This document shows positions 9,252 through 16,047 of a stretch of DNA of 34,838 nucleotides, piece after piece; within the stretch, counting starts at the first letter, position 1, and each line of letters starts with the position of its first letter. The notes beneath the pieces are model-generated. The model searched no databases, was not told where the DNA came from, and was given only the letters and a program-made list of their open reading frames with translations. The stretch is from Gemmatimonadota bacterium (GTDB lineage Bacteria; Gemmatimonadota; Gemmatimonadetes; Gemmatimonadales; GWC2-71-9): the NCBI GenBank assembly GCA_003222155.1, contig QHUU01000113.1:1-34838 (forward strand), read 5' to 3'. A program made the position numbers and the translations under genes.

Positions 9252-9272
9252 GTGATACGGTCATCTTATCAC
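9252..9272 (-). promoter_or_regulatory. 21-base palindromic operator upstream of susC
   Basis: On the plus strand the site has arms GTGATAC and TTATCAC around the 7-base spacer GGTCATC. The same architecture occurs at 12758-12778; with that copy read on the minus strand, 18 of 21 bases agree, including the spacer core GGTCA. It lies 49 bases before the susC ATG. On the minus strand it overlaps TAAGAT (9268-9263), a possible -10 element, although no good -35 is visible. This placement suits a repressor site responding to a xylan or uronate inducer. The regulator is not in the window and its family cannot be told from the site. Confidence 0.6.
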
Positions 9273-9289
9273 TTTTCATCCCGCAACGC

Positions 9290-9309
9290 GAGCCCCCCCG
9301 GAAAGGCTC
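9290..9309 (-). terminator. Weak hairpin after GH67 (possible terminator or processing site)
   Basis: GAGCC (9290-9294) and GGCTC (9305-9309) can pair across a 10-base loop that overlaps the GH67 stop codon. The stem is only 5 bp and no T-run follows on the minus strand, so it is a poor intrinsic terminator. It is the only candidate boundary between the GH67 run and the susC run. Readthrough into susC is quite possible. Confidence 0.2.
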
Positions 9310-11500
9310 AGGGGGTCCCGTTGTTCGTCAGGGCGTCACAGCGGGGTTTGCGTGGATCGGGGGGGCAGCGCAGCTGCCGATACCAGTCGAGGGAATGCGC
9401 CGGCGCTTCGTAGCCCGGCGGCAGCGGCAGGTGCGAGAACGACTGCCAGTACGATACCGACGCATCGCGCCACCAGCGCGCCTCGACTTCCTGAATCCGG
9501 AGGAACGCCTGGACGCGGCGGAATCGCTCGCTGTCCACGAGGCCCTGGAGCCCGTCCCACGTCTGCTCCATCCAGCGCACGGTGTCGACGCCCGCCTGGT
9601 AATGCGATAGCAGCTCCTGCCACAGGGTTCGGCCCGACCGCAGGCGTTGGCTCCACCCCACGTGGTGGAACCACAGCAGCAAAGTCTCGGGCACGGAGTC
9701 GCGATCCGCGAAGCGGCGTCGCACCGGCGGGAAGTACTGGCGCACGGCATTGCTGCCGGTGGCGGTGCGGTCGAAGCCCAGGCCCGCGGTGTCCGCCCGG
9801 TTGAAGTAGACGGACGTCTGGTCGGCCCGGCCGCCCGCTACCCACGGCCCCGGTCCATAGTGATGGCCCCGTGCCATCTGGTGGGCGAGCCCGAGCGGGG
9901 TCATGTAGTTCACCACGGCTTCCCGCGAGGCCAGCGTCATCGCTTTCACCGGACCCACGACTCGCGGATCGTTCGAGAACGTCATCCGGATCCATTCGTC
10001 CGCGATGGCGGCCGAGGAGAGGGTGTAGTCCCACGCGAGCCGGCCGAACGCGTACCAGTTGGCCTGGTTCAAGTCCGAGCCGCACCAGTCGCGGTCGGAT
10101 CCCACGTTGGCGACGCCGGCGAGACCGCGGATCTCGTGCCCGACCGTCGACCCTGGGCCGCGCGCATAGGTGTCGGCGCGGAGCGCCTCCTCCCACAGCG
10201 GCGCGAGAAACGCCAAATGGGTGTCCTGGCCGAGGTACTCCTTGGTGATCTGGAGCTCCATCATCAGCGGGGTCCGGGGCATGGCCCCGAACAGGGGATG
10301 GAACGGCTCGCGCGGCTGGAAGTCGAGCGGCCCGTTCTTCACCTGGAGCAGCACGTTCTCGCGGAACTTGCCGTCCTGCGGTGTGAACTCGTCGTACGCC
10401 TGGCGGACGCGGTCGGTGGGGACGTCGTTCGAGTAAACGAACGCGCGCCACATCACGACGCCACCGTGCGGGGCCAGGGCATCGGCCAGCATGTTGGCGC
10501 CGTCGGCATGGGTGCGGCCGTAGTCTTGCGGGCCGGGCTGTCCCTCCGAGTTCGCCTTCACGACAAATCCGCCGAAGTCCGGAACGACGCGGTAGATCTC
10601 GTCGACCTTGCGGCGCCACCACGCCCGGACGGCGGAGTCGAGCGGATCGGCCGTGCCGAGGCCGGCCAGCTCGATGGGCGCACTGAAGCGCGCCGTGAGA
10701 TAGACGCGGACGCCATACGGCCGCAGTACGCTCGCCAGCGCCGCCACCTTGGCGAGGAAGTCGGGCGCGAGGACGCCCGCGTTCGCGTTGACGTTCGTGA
10801 GCACCGTTCCGTTGATCCCGAGCGAAGCGTTGGCCCGGGCGTAGTCCCGATAACGTGGGTCGATGGAGTCCGGCAAGTGGGTCCAGTCCCACAACGAGCG
10901 GCCCGCGTAGCCCCGCTCTTCGGTCCGGTCGAGGTTATCCCAGTGGTCGAGCAGGCGCAGCCGGAGTTTCGGCGCGCCGACGACTGCCAGCGCTCCGAGC
11001 GGTGTGCCGGTCTGGATGAGGCGCAGCAGGTGGAACGCGCCGTACAGCACGCCGGCACCTGAGTTCCCGGCGATGACGATCGCCTGCCGGCCGCGCACGC
11101 GCAGGGCCCGGAGCACGAACCCTTCGTCGCCCGCGCGCCGCAGGTCGTCGGCGAGCGGGAGCGCCGCAACGAGGGGTGACGTCGCCGGCGTGCCAGCGAT
11201 GAGGGCGCCGTCGCGGCGGACGCTGTCCGCGCCCGGGATGGCGCTGCCCAGGAGCCCCGCGAGACCGAAGCTCAGCTCGTCACGGGCGGCGCGCAGCGTG
11301 GGGGAATCGCCTTCCACGACAAGATGGGTCAGCGCCGCGCGGTACTGCGCCAGTCGCCCGGCGTCGTCGACCAGCCGGTAACGCAACCACAGGTCGTAGC
11401 CGTCTTCGGCGGCGGGCGGCCTGGGGACGGAGCGGGGGGAGGCCGCCGCGAGCAGCACGCACCACAAGACGACGGACCGGCCCGACGCAAACGGTCTCAT
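9308..11500 (-). CDS. aguA: GH67 alpha-glucuronidase, exported
   Basis: Removes (4-O-methyl-)D-glucuronic acid alpha-1,2-linked to the terminal xylose of xylo-oligosaccharides; 730 aa. The hydrophobic leader (about residues 9-20) looks like a Sec signal, which places the enzyme in the periplasm. The GH67 N-terminal domain (about 35-170) precedes the barrel. The catalytic set matches the family: general acid Glu319 in KANSEGQPGP, and Asp393 in KNGPLDFQPREP with Glu421 in QITKEYLG as the inverting base pair. The spacings match those of the characterised Cellvibrio japonicus enzyme (E292, D365, E393). The C-terminal domain includes VGWSQRLRSGRTLWQEL. The gene follows the enolase gene by 11 bases. 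It pairs naturally with the GH115 enzyme at 16048-18183, which acts on internal substituents. Confidence 0.95.
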   Translation of the reverse strand: MRPFASGRSVVLWCVLLAAASPRSVPRPPAAEDGYDLWLRYRLVDDAGRLAQYRAALTHLVVEGDSPTLRAARDELSFGLAGLLGSAIPGADSVRRDGALIAGTPATSPLVAALPLADDLRRAGDEGFVLRALRVRGRQAIVIAGNSGAGVLYGAFHLLRLIQTGTPLGALAVVGAPKLRLRLLDHWDNLDRTEERGYAGRSLWDWTHLPDSIDPRYRDYARANASLGINGTVLTNVNANAGVLAPDFLAKVAALASVLRPYGVRVYLTARFSAPIELAGLGTADPLDSAVRAWWRRKVDEIYRVVPDFGGFVVKANSEGQPGPQDYGRTHADGANMLADALAPHGGVVMWRAFVYSNDVPTDRVRQAYDEFTPQDGKFRENVLLQVKNGPLDFQPREPFHPLFGAMPRTPLMMELQITKEYLGQDTHLAFLAPLWEEALRADTYARGPGSTVGHEIRGLAGVANVGSDRDWCGSDLNQANWYAFGRLAWDYTLSSAAIADEWIRMTFSNDPRVVGPVKAMTLASREAVVNYMTPLGLAHQMARGHHYGPGPWVAGGRADQTSVYFNRADTAGLGFDRTATGSNAVRQYFPPVRRRFADRDSVPETLLLWFHHVGWSQRLRSGRTLWQELLSHYQAGVDTVRWMEQTWDGLQGLVDSERFRRVQAFLRIQEVEARWWRDASVSYWQSFSHLPLPPGYEAPAHSLDWYRQLRCPPDPRKPRCDALTNNGTP

Positions 11501-11511
11501 GCCGACCCTGG

Positions 11512-12756
11512 TCAGGCCGGCACGTGAGGGATGCGCCCGTCAGCGGGATCCGCCCAGCGGGTATTGGGGATCAGCGGCGCCCAGCCCGGCCGCAGCGGGT
11601 CCTGGTCGTACGGATACGGCCCGAGCCGCAGAAACGACTCGTGGTACCGGGCCAGGCGGTCGCGGTCGAGCTTCACGCCGAGCCCCGGGGCGGTCGGCAC
11701 GGGGATCGCGCCGTGGCAGTACTGCAGTTTGCCGCCCTCGATGATGTCGTCGAGGAGGTGGTGGTAGTGCGCGTCCGCGGCGAAGGTGAGGTTCGGGATC
11801 ACGGCGCCGAGGTGCAGCATGGTCGCGAGCTGGATGCCCAGCTCGCCCGACGAGTGCACCGCGACGCCGAACTGGAACGCTTCGCAGATCCCCGCCGCTT
11901 TTACGCACGACCGGATCCCACCCCAAAACGTCGTATCGAGCAGGATGACGTCGACGGCTGTCTGCAGCACGTTGGCGGCCAGCTGCTCGAAGCCCACCAC
12001 GACCGTGTTGGTCGCGAGCGGGATCCGGATGCGCTCGCGGGCGCGGCGCATGCCGTGCAGCCCGAACACGGGATCTTCGAGGTAGTCGTTGTTCAGGCTC
12101 TCGATCTCGCGCCCGAACCAGACCGCCACTTCGGTGGACCACACGCCGTTGGGATCGAAGCGGAAGCTGTCGTCCGGCAGCGCGGCGGCGAGCGCGCGGT
12201 AGCACTCCAGCTCATAGCGCGGCGGGAACACGCCGCCCTTGAGCTTGTGCGTCGTGAACCCGCATTCCTGCTTGAGCGCGCGGGCCTCGGCGACCAGGTG
12301 GTCCACCGTGCGGACTTCACCGGAGCCGTCGGCGGCATTGGCGTAGCGATAGAACAAATACGACGCGAACGGCACCTGATCGCGCAGCCGGCCTCCCAGG
12401 ATGTCGCTCACGGGCACGCCCCACGCCTGCCCCAGCAGGTCGAGACAGGCGAACTCGAGCGCCGCGAGCAGCTGCGTGCGCTGGTTGTAGAGTGACGCGG
12501 TGGGGTTGGCGATCACGAAGCGCATCTCCTCGAGACGCGCCGGGTCGCGGCCGACGAGGTACGGCTTCAACCCGAGCACGGCGGCCGTGGCCGACTCGCC
12601 CCCGCCGCCCAGCTCGCCCAGGCCGACCCGGCCGTCGTCCGTCTCGACCTCGACGATGGTCCGCACGAAGCGGCCCCAGTGGCACCCGTTGGCGTGGCGC
12701 AGCGGGGCGGCGAGGGGGACGGAAACGGGGGTGGCGCGGATATCGGCGATCTTCAT
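11512..12756 (-). CDS. Glucarate-dehydratase-like enolase superfamily protein (aldarate dehydratase candidate)
   Basis: Enolase-superfamily acid-sugar dehydratase, 414 aa, with no signal peptide and therefore cytoplasmic. Residues match the glucarate dehydratase subgroup. KLKGGV supplies Lys171 and Lys173. The metal ligands are Asp201 (DPNGVW), Glu227 (LEDP) and Asn250 (ATN). Asp274 and His301 (AVHSSGELG) form the expected Asp-His dyad, and [13 protein letters not shown] follows, as in GudD relatives. All catalytic positions are therefore kept, so dehydration of an aldarate or aldonate to a 2-keto-3-deoxy acid is plausible. E. coli GudD is longer (446 aa), and many relatives have unknown substrates. 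The gene sits between the MFS transporter (18 bases) and GH67 (11 bases), so the likely substrate derives from xylan uronic acids, perhaps the 4-O-methyl form. It is not a RspA/ManD-type mannonate dehydratase. Confidence 0.85.
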   Translation of the reverse strand: MKIADIRATPVSVPLAAPLRHANGCHWGRFVRTIVEVETDDGRVGLGELGGGGESATAAVLGLKPYLVGRDPARLEEMRFVIANPTASLYNQRTQLLAALEFACLDLLGQAWGVPVSDILGGRLRDQVPFASYLFYRYANAADGSGEVRTVDHLVAEARALKQECGFTTHKLKGGVFPPRYELECYRALAAALPDDSFRFDPNGVWSTEVAVWFGREIESLNNDYLEDPVFGLHGMRRARERIRIPLATNTVVVGFEQLAANVLQTAVDVILLDTTFWGGIRSCVKAAGICEAFQFGVAVHSSGELGIQLATMLHLGAVIPNLTFAADAHYHHLLDDIIEGGKLQYCHGAIPVPTAPGLGVKLDRDRLARYHESFLRLGPYPYDQDPLRPGWAPLIPNTRWADPADGRIPHVPA

Positions 12757-12757
12757 G

Positions 12758-12778
12758 GTGATAAACTGACCTTATCAC
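12758..12778 (-). promoter_or_regulatory. 21-base perfect palindrome at the enolase start (second copy of the susC operator)
   Basis: Read on the minus strand: arms GTGATAA and TTATCAC, a perfect inverted repeat, around the spacer GGTCAGT. The outer flanking bases also pair, making 8-bp arms. It is nearly the same as the susC-proximal site at 9252-9272. It covers the stop codon of the MFS gene (12777-12775) and ends one base before the enolase ATG (12756-12754). A bound protein here could block an internal promoter, act as a transcription roadblock inside the run, or affect translation start if the palindrome folds in RNA. No Shine-Dalgarno separate from the palindrome is visible. Confidence 0.6.
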
Positions 12779-14007
12779 CGCCCGGCGGCAAGCGACGCCT
12801 CCGCCGGCTCGAGCCGCGGCACCAGCAAATGGATGAGGCCGAGCGCCCCGACGTAGGCGAGTCCCAACACCGCGAAGATCGGCCCGTAGTTGCCGCCCGT
12901 CGCCTGCAGGATCGCACCCGTGAGCCGCTGCAGGCCGAACGCGCTGAACAGGCCGGCGCACCCGCCGATCCCGACGACGGACGCGACCGCGCCCCGGGGG
13001 AACATGTCGCTCACGGTGGTGAACAGGTTGGCCGACCACCACTGGTGCGCGCCGGCCGCCACGCTCACGATGCCCACCGCCACCCACATGCTCCCGGCCG
13101 CGGGCGCGTACATGGTCGGCAGGACGCAGAGCGCCGCCGCGAGCAACGCGGTCTTCCGGCCCCGGTTCACGCTCCACCCGCGCTTGATCAGCGCACCCGA
13201 CAGCCATCCGCCCGTGATCGAGCCGACGTCGGCCGCGACGTAGATGACCACGAGCGGAGCCGCGAGGCCCACGAGCCGCACGCCGAAGCTCGCGTCGAGG
13301 AACTTGGGGAGCCAGAACAGATAGAAGAGCCACACCGGATCGGTCATCGCCTTGCCCACGATGAACGCCCAGGTCTGGCGGCGGCCCAGCAAGGCGCGCC
13401 AGGGGGCGCGCTCCGCGTCCGCGACGGGCGCCTCCCGATTCGGGGCTCGATAGAGCGCCAACCAGAGGGCGAGCCACAGCAGGTCGAGCGCGCCGGTGGC
13501 GAGGAACGCCCAGCGCCACCCCAGCCCGAGGGCGATCGACGGCACCAGCAGCGCGGCGACGATCACGCCGACGTTGCTGCCGGCGTTGAAGATGCCGGTG
13601 GCGAGCGCGCGCTCCTTCTGCGGAAACCATTCGGCGACGGCCTTGACCGCGGCCGGGAAGTTCCCCGACTCGCCGGCGCCGAGCAGGGCGCGCGCGATGC
13701 CGAAGCCGGCGACCGTGCGCGCCAAGGCGTGCCCCATGGCCGCGAGGCTCCAGACCAGCACGGCGAGTGCGAGCCCCGCGCGCACCCCGATCCAGTCCAT
13801 CACCCGGCCCATGACCAGGAGCCCCACGCCGTAGGCGATGCTGAACCACGAGACGATGGCGGCGTAGTCGGTCTCGGTCCACCGGAGCTCGCGCGTGAGC
13901 GTGGGTGCGAGGATGCCGAGCACCTGGCGGTCCACATAATTGACGGTGGTGGCGCCGAACAGCAGAGCCACGACGGTCCAGCGGCGTTCGAATCGCGGCT
14001 CAGACAC
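12775..14007 (-). CDS. MFS hexuronate transporter, ExuT-like (ACS family)
   Basis: Inner-membrane proton-coupled sugar-acid importer, 410 aa, about 12 hydrophobic helices. The GTG at 14007 overlaps the SDR gene end by 8 bases. It yields an N-terminus (SEPRFERRWTVVALLF) leading straight into helix 1 with NYVDRQVLG, a hallmark of the anion:cation symporter (ExuT/GudP) group. The A-like loop GRVMDWIGVRAG and the GAGESGNFPAA and WFPQKERALATG motifs match hexuronate permeases. The longer in-frame opening up to 14175 overlaps the SDR gene in another frame and is not used. Glucuronate or 4-O-methylglucuronate released by GH67 and GH115 is the likely cargo. A glucarate permease role (GudP type) is an alternative, given the enolase next door. 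Confidence 0.9.
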   Translation of the reverse strand: MSEPRFERRWTVVALLFGATTVNYVDRQVLGILAPTLTRELRWTETDYAAIVSWFSIAYGVGLLVMGRVMDWIGVRAGLALAVLVWSLAAMGHALARTVAGFGIARALLGAGESGNFPAAVKAVAEWFPQKERALATGIFNAGSNVGVIVAALLVPSIALGLGWRWAFLATGALDLLWLALWLALYRAPNREAPVADAERAPWRALLGRRQTWAFIVGKAMTDPVWLFYLFWLPKFLDASFGVRLVGLAAPLVVIYVAADVGSITGGWLSGALIKRGWSVNRGRKTALLAAALCVLPTMYAPAAGSMWVAVGIVSVAAGAHQWWSANLFTTVSDMFPRGAVASVVGIGGCAGLFSAFGLQRLTGAILQATGGNYGPIFAVLGLAYVGALGLIHLLVPRLEPAEASLAAGR

Positions 14008-14824
14008 CGCTGGACACGCTGAAGCCGCCGTCCACCGGGATGACGGCGCCGGTGACGAACGACGCCGCGTCGCTGCACAGCCATTGCACGGCGCCGACGA
14101 CCTCCTCGGGCCTGCCGAAGCGGCCCATCGGCGTGTGGGAGATGACGGCGCGGGCCCGCTCCGTGTGGCTGCCATCCGGCTTGAGGAGCACGGCGCGGTT
14201 CTGCTCCGTCACGAAGAACCCCGGTGCGACGGCGTTCACCCGCAGCCGGTCGCCGTAGCGCCGCGCCAGCTCGACGGCCAGCCAGCTCGTGATGCTCTCG
14301 ATCCCCGCTTTCGCGACGGAGTATCCCAGGACGCCGCTCAGGACGCGGCGCGCGGCCATCGAAGAGACGTTCACGATGCTGCCCGAGCCCTGGCGGCCCA
14401 TGGCCTCGCCGAACGCGAGCGCCGGGACGAGCGATCCGTGCAGGTTGAGCCGCAGCACCTCGTCGAACGCGTCGAGCGGCACATCGAAGACGGGCCTGTC
14501 GTCGCTGCGCGCGCGCGCGACATTGCCGCCGGCCGCGTTGACGAGAATGTCCACCCGGCCGCGGGCCTCGAGCACAGCGTCCCGGGCGGAGCGCACCTGT
14601 GCCTCGTCGAGGACGTCCGCGATGAGGGCGAGGGCGTCGCCCCCGCCGTCGCGGATCTCCTTGGCCTTCGCCTCGGCGGCAGCGCGTCGCCGGCCCAGGA
14701 TGGCGACGACCGCTCCCGCGTCTGCCAGGCCCGAGGCGATGGCGCCGCCGATCACCCCGTAGCCGCCCGTGACGACCGCGACGCGACCGGCGAGCCCGAA
14801 CGGCGACAGGGTGCCGCGCGCCAC
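14000..14824 (-). CDS. SDR oxidoreductase, D-mannonate oxidoreductase (fructuronate reductase) type
   Basis: Short-chain dehydrogenase, 274 aa, cytoplasmic. The GTG at 14824 follows the SGNH stop by 2 bases. The NAD(P)-binding motif is T19-G-G-Y-G-V-I-G26, with NAAGG at 96-100. The catalytic residues are Asn127, Ser154 or Ser155, Tyr168 and Lys172 (YSVAK). The loop around DGSHTERAR and HTPMGRFGRPEE is the signature of the SDR enzymes (YjmF/UxuB-analogue group) that interconvert D-fructuronate and D-mannonate. This fits glucuronate catabolism. The isomerase (UxaC) and mannonate dehydratase (UxuA) that would complete that route are not in the window and must be elsewhere if the route is used. 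A KduD-like role is the main alternative. Confidence 0.82.
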   Translation of the reverse strand: MARGTLSPFGLAGRVAVVTGGYGVIGGAIASGLADAGAVVAILGRRRAAAEAKAKEIRDGGGDALALIADVLDEAQVRSARDAVLEARGRVDILVNAAGGNVARARSDDRPVFDVPLDAFDEVLRLNLHGSLVPALAFGEAMGRQGSGSIVNVSSMAARRVLSGVLGYSVAKAGIESITSWLAVELARRYGDRLRVNAVAPGFFVTEQNRAVLLKPDGSHTERARAVISHTPMGRFGRPEEVVGAVQWLCSDAASFVTGAVIPVDGGFSVSSGV

Positions 14825-14826
14825 GG

Positions 14827-16032
14827 TCAGGGAATGAACAGGGCCAGGTCGATCGCGTCCGCCATCATGCGGTAGCCCGCCTCGTTGGGATGCAGGTGAT
14901 CGCCCGTGTCCGCCAGCGGCAAGAGACGAGAGGGCTCCGCGGGATCGCGCAGCACCGCGTCGAAGTCGATGACGGCATCGAACGCGCCGGCCTCGCGGAT
15001 CCAGCGGTTCACCCGCTGGCGCGCCGCTTCACGGTCGGGTCCATCATACTGCGATCCGCCGAACGGCGGGATCGTGGCACCGTAGACGCGCAGGCCGCGA
15101 TCGTGCCCGCGGGCGACGATCTCCCGATAGGCGGCCAGCAGGTTCTGCGCCACCGTGGCCGCTCTCCCCGGCTCCCGGGCGCCGCCGATGTCATTGACGC
15201 CTTCGAGCAGGATCACCCAGCGCGCTCCGTTTTGCCCCAGCACGTCGCGCTCGAGTCGCGACAGGGCGGTGGGACCGAGGCCGCCCTCGAGAACCGTGTT
15301 GCCACCGATGCCGGCGTTGAGCACGGCGACGTGCCGGGTGCGCGGATCGGCCAGCAGGCGGCGCGCGAGGTTGTCGGGCCAGCGGTCGTTCCGGTTGGTG
15401 CCGGAGCCACGGCCGTCGGTGATAGAGTTGCCCAGGGTGACGACGGCTCCTCCCGCCCCCTCCGCCGCCACGTCGAGACCGGCGAGCACGTACCAGTGAT
15501 CGGTCGTGACCGCCTCCGCCAGCTCGGGCGCGCTCGCCCAGCGGCCGGCCTGAAGATACGACGTGGTCCGTGACCCGGGATGGCCCGTGAGCGAGGCGGG
15601 CGCGGCGCCGCACTGGATGGTGATGGCGAGGTCGCCGAGCGCGGGGACGGCGTAGTCCAGCGGATCGGAGGTGACCACGGCGCCGGGAGCGATGCGCACC
15701 GAATCCGCTCCACCGAACGTCAGCCCCCGGTCGCTCGCGATCTCGATGGCGCTCGCTCCGCGCGAGCGGGCGACGTGGGCCGCGGTGATCGCGAGGGGGC
15801 CGTCGCCGAACGTATTCGAGAACCGCACGCGCAGGGTCTGCCCTCCGATGGACGTATGGATGACCTGGCGCACGGTGCTGCCCGCCAGCCCCGGGGCCGG
15901 CGGCATGTTGCGCGGCTCGACGCGCTGCTGAGCGGCCGCCCAGGTGCCGAGCCAGCGCACACGCGGCGTGGCGGACGGCGGCGCGCACGCGTTCGCGACG
16001 GCCGCGAACGCGGCTAAAGCCGCGACCCTCAT
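14827..16032 (-). CDS. SGNH/GDSL-family esterase, probable xylan-associated carbohydrate esterase
   Basis: Exported SGNH hydrolase of 401 aa. The N-terminus (MRVAALAAFAAVANAC) is a hydrophobic leader with a possible, non-ideal lipobox A13-N-A-C16. An N-terminal beta-rich region (about 25-190) precedes the hydrolase domain. Block I is LGNSITDG with Ser203, block II is AGIGGNTVL, block III is GVNDIGG, and block V is DHLHPN with Asp378 and His381. All four catalytic and oxyanion positions are therefore present. The gene lies between GH115 (15 bases) and the SDR, so removal of acetyl groups from xylan or xylo-oligosaccharides is the most likely job. This is inferred from context; the family also holds rhamnogalacturonan acetylesterases and lipases. 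Confidence 0.82.
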   Translation of the reverse strand: MRVAALAAFAAVANACAPPSATPRVRWLGTWAAAQQRVEPRNMPPAPGLAGSTVRQVIHTSIGGQTLRVRFSNTFGDGPLAITAAHVARSRGASAIEIASDRGLTFGGADSVRIAPGAVVTSDPLDYAVPALGDLAITIQCGAAPASLTGHPGSRTTSYLQAGRWASAPELAEAVTTDHWYVLAGLDVAAEGAGGAVVTLGNSITDGRGSGTNRNDRWPDNLARRLLADPRTRHVAVLNAGIGGNTVLEGGLGPTALSRLERDVLGQNGARWVILLEGVNDIGGAREPGRAATVAQNLLAAYREIVARGHDRGLRVYGATIPPFGGSQYDGPDREAARQRVNRWIREAGAFDAVIDFDAVLRDPAEPSRLLPLADTGDHLHPNEAGYRMMADAIDLALFIP

Positions 16033-16047
16033 GTCGTCAGCACGCCG

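Noticed and set aside
11512-12756. Idea that the enolase is a RspA/ManD-type mannonate dehydratase completing the SDR route
   Set aside because: The KLKGGV, ATN and HSSGELG motifs are those of the glucarate dehydratase subgroup, not of ManD.
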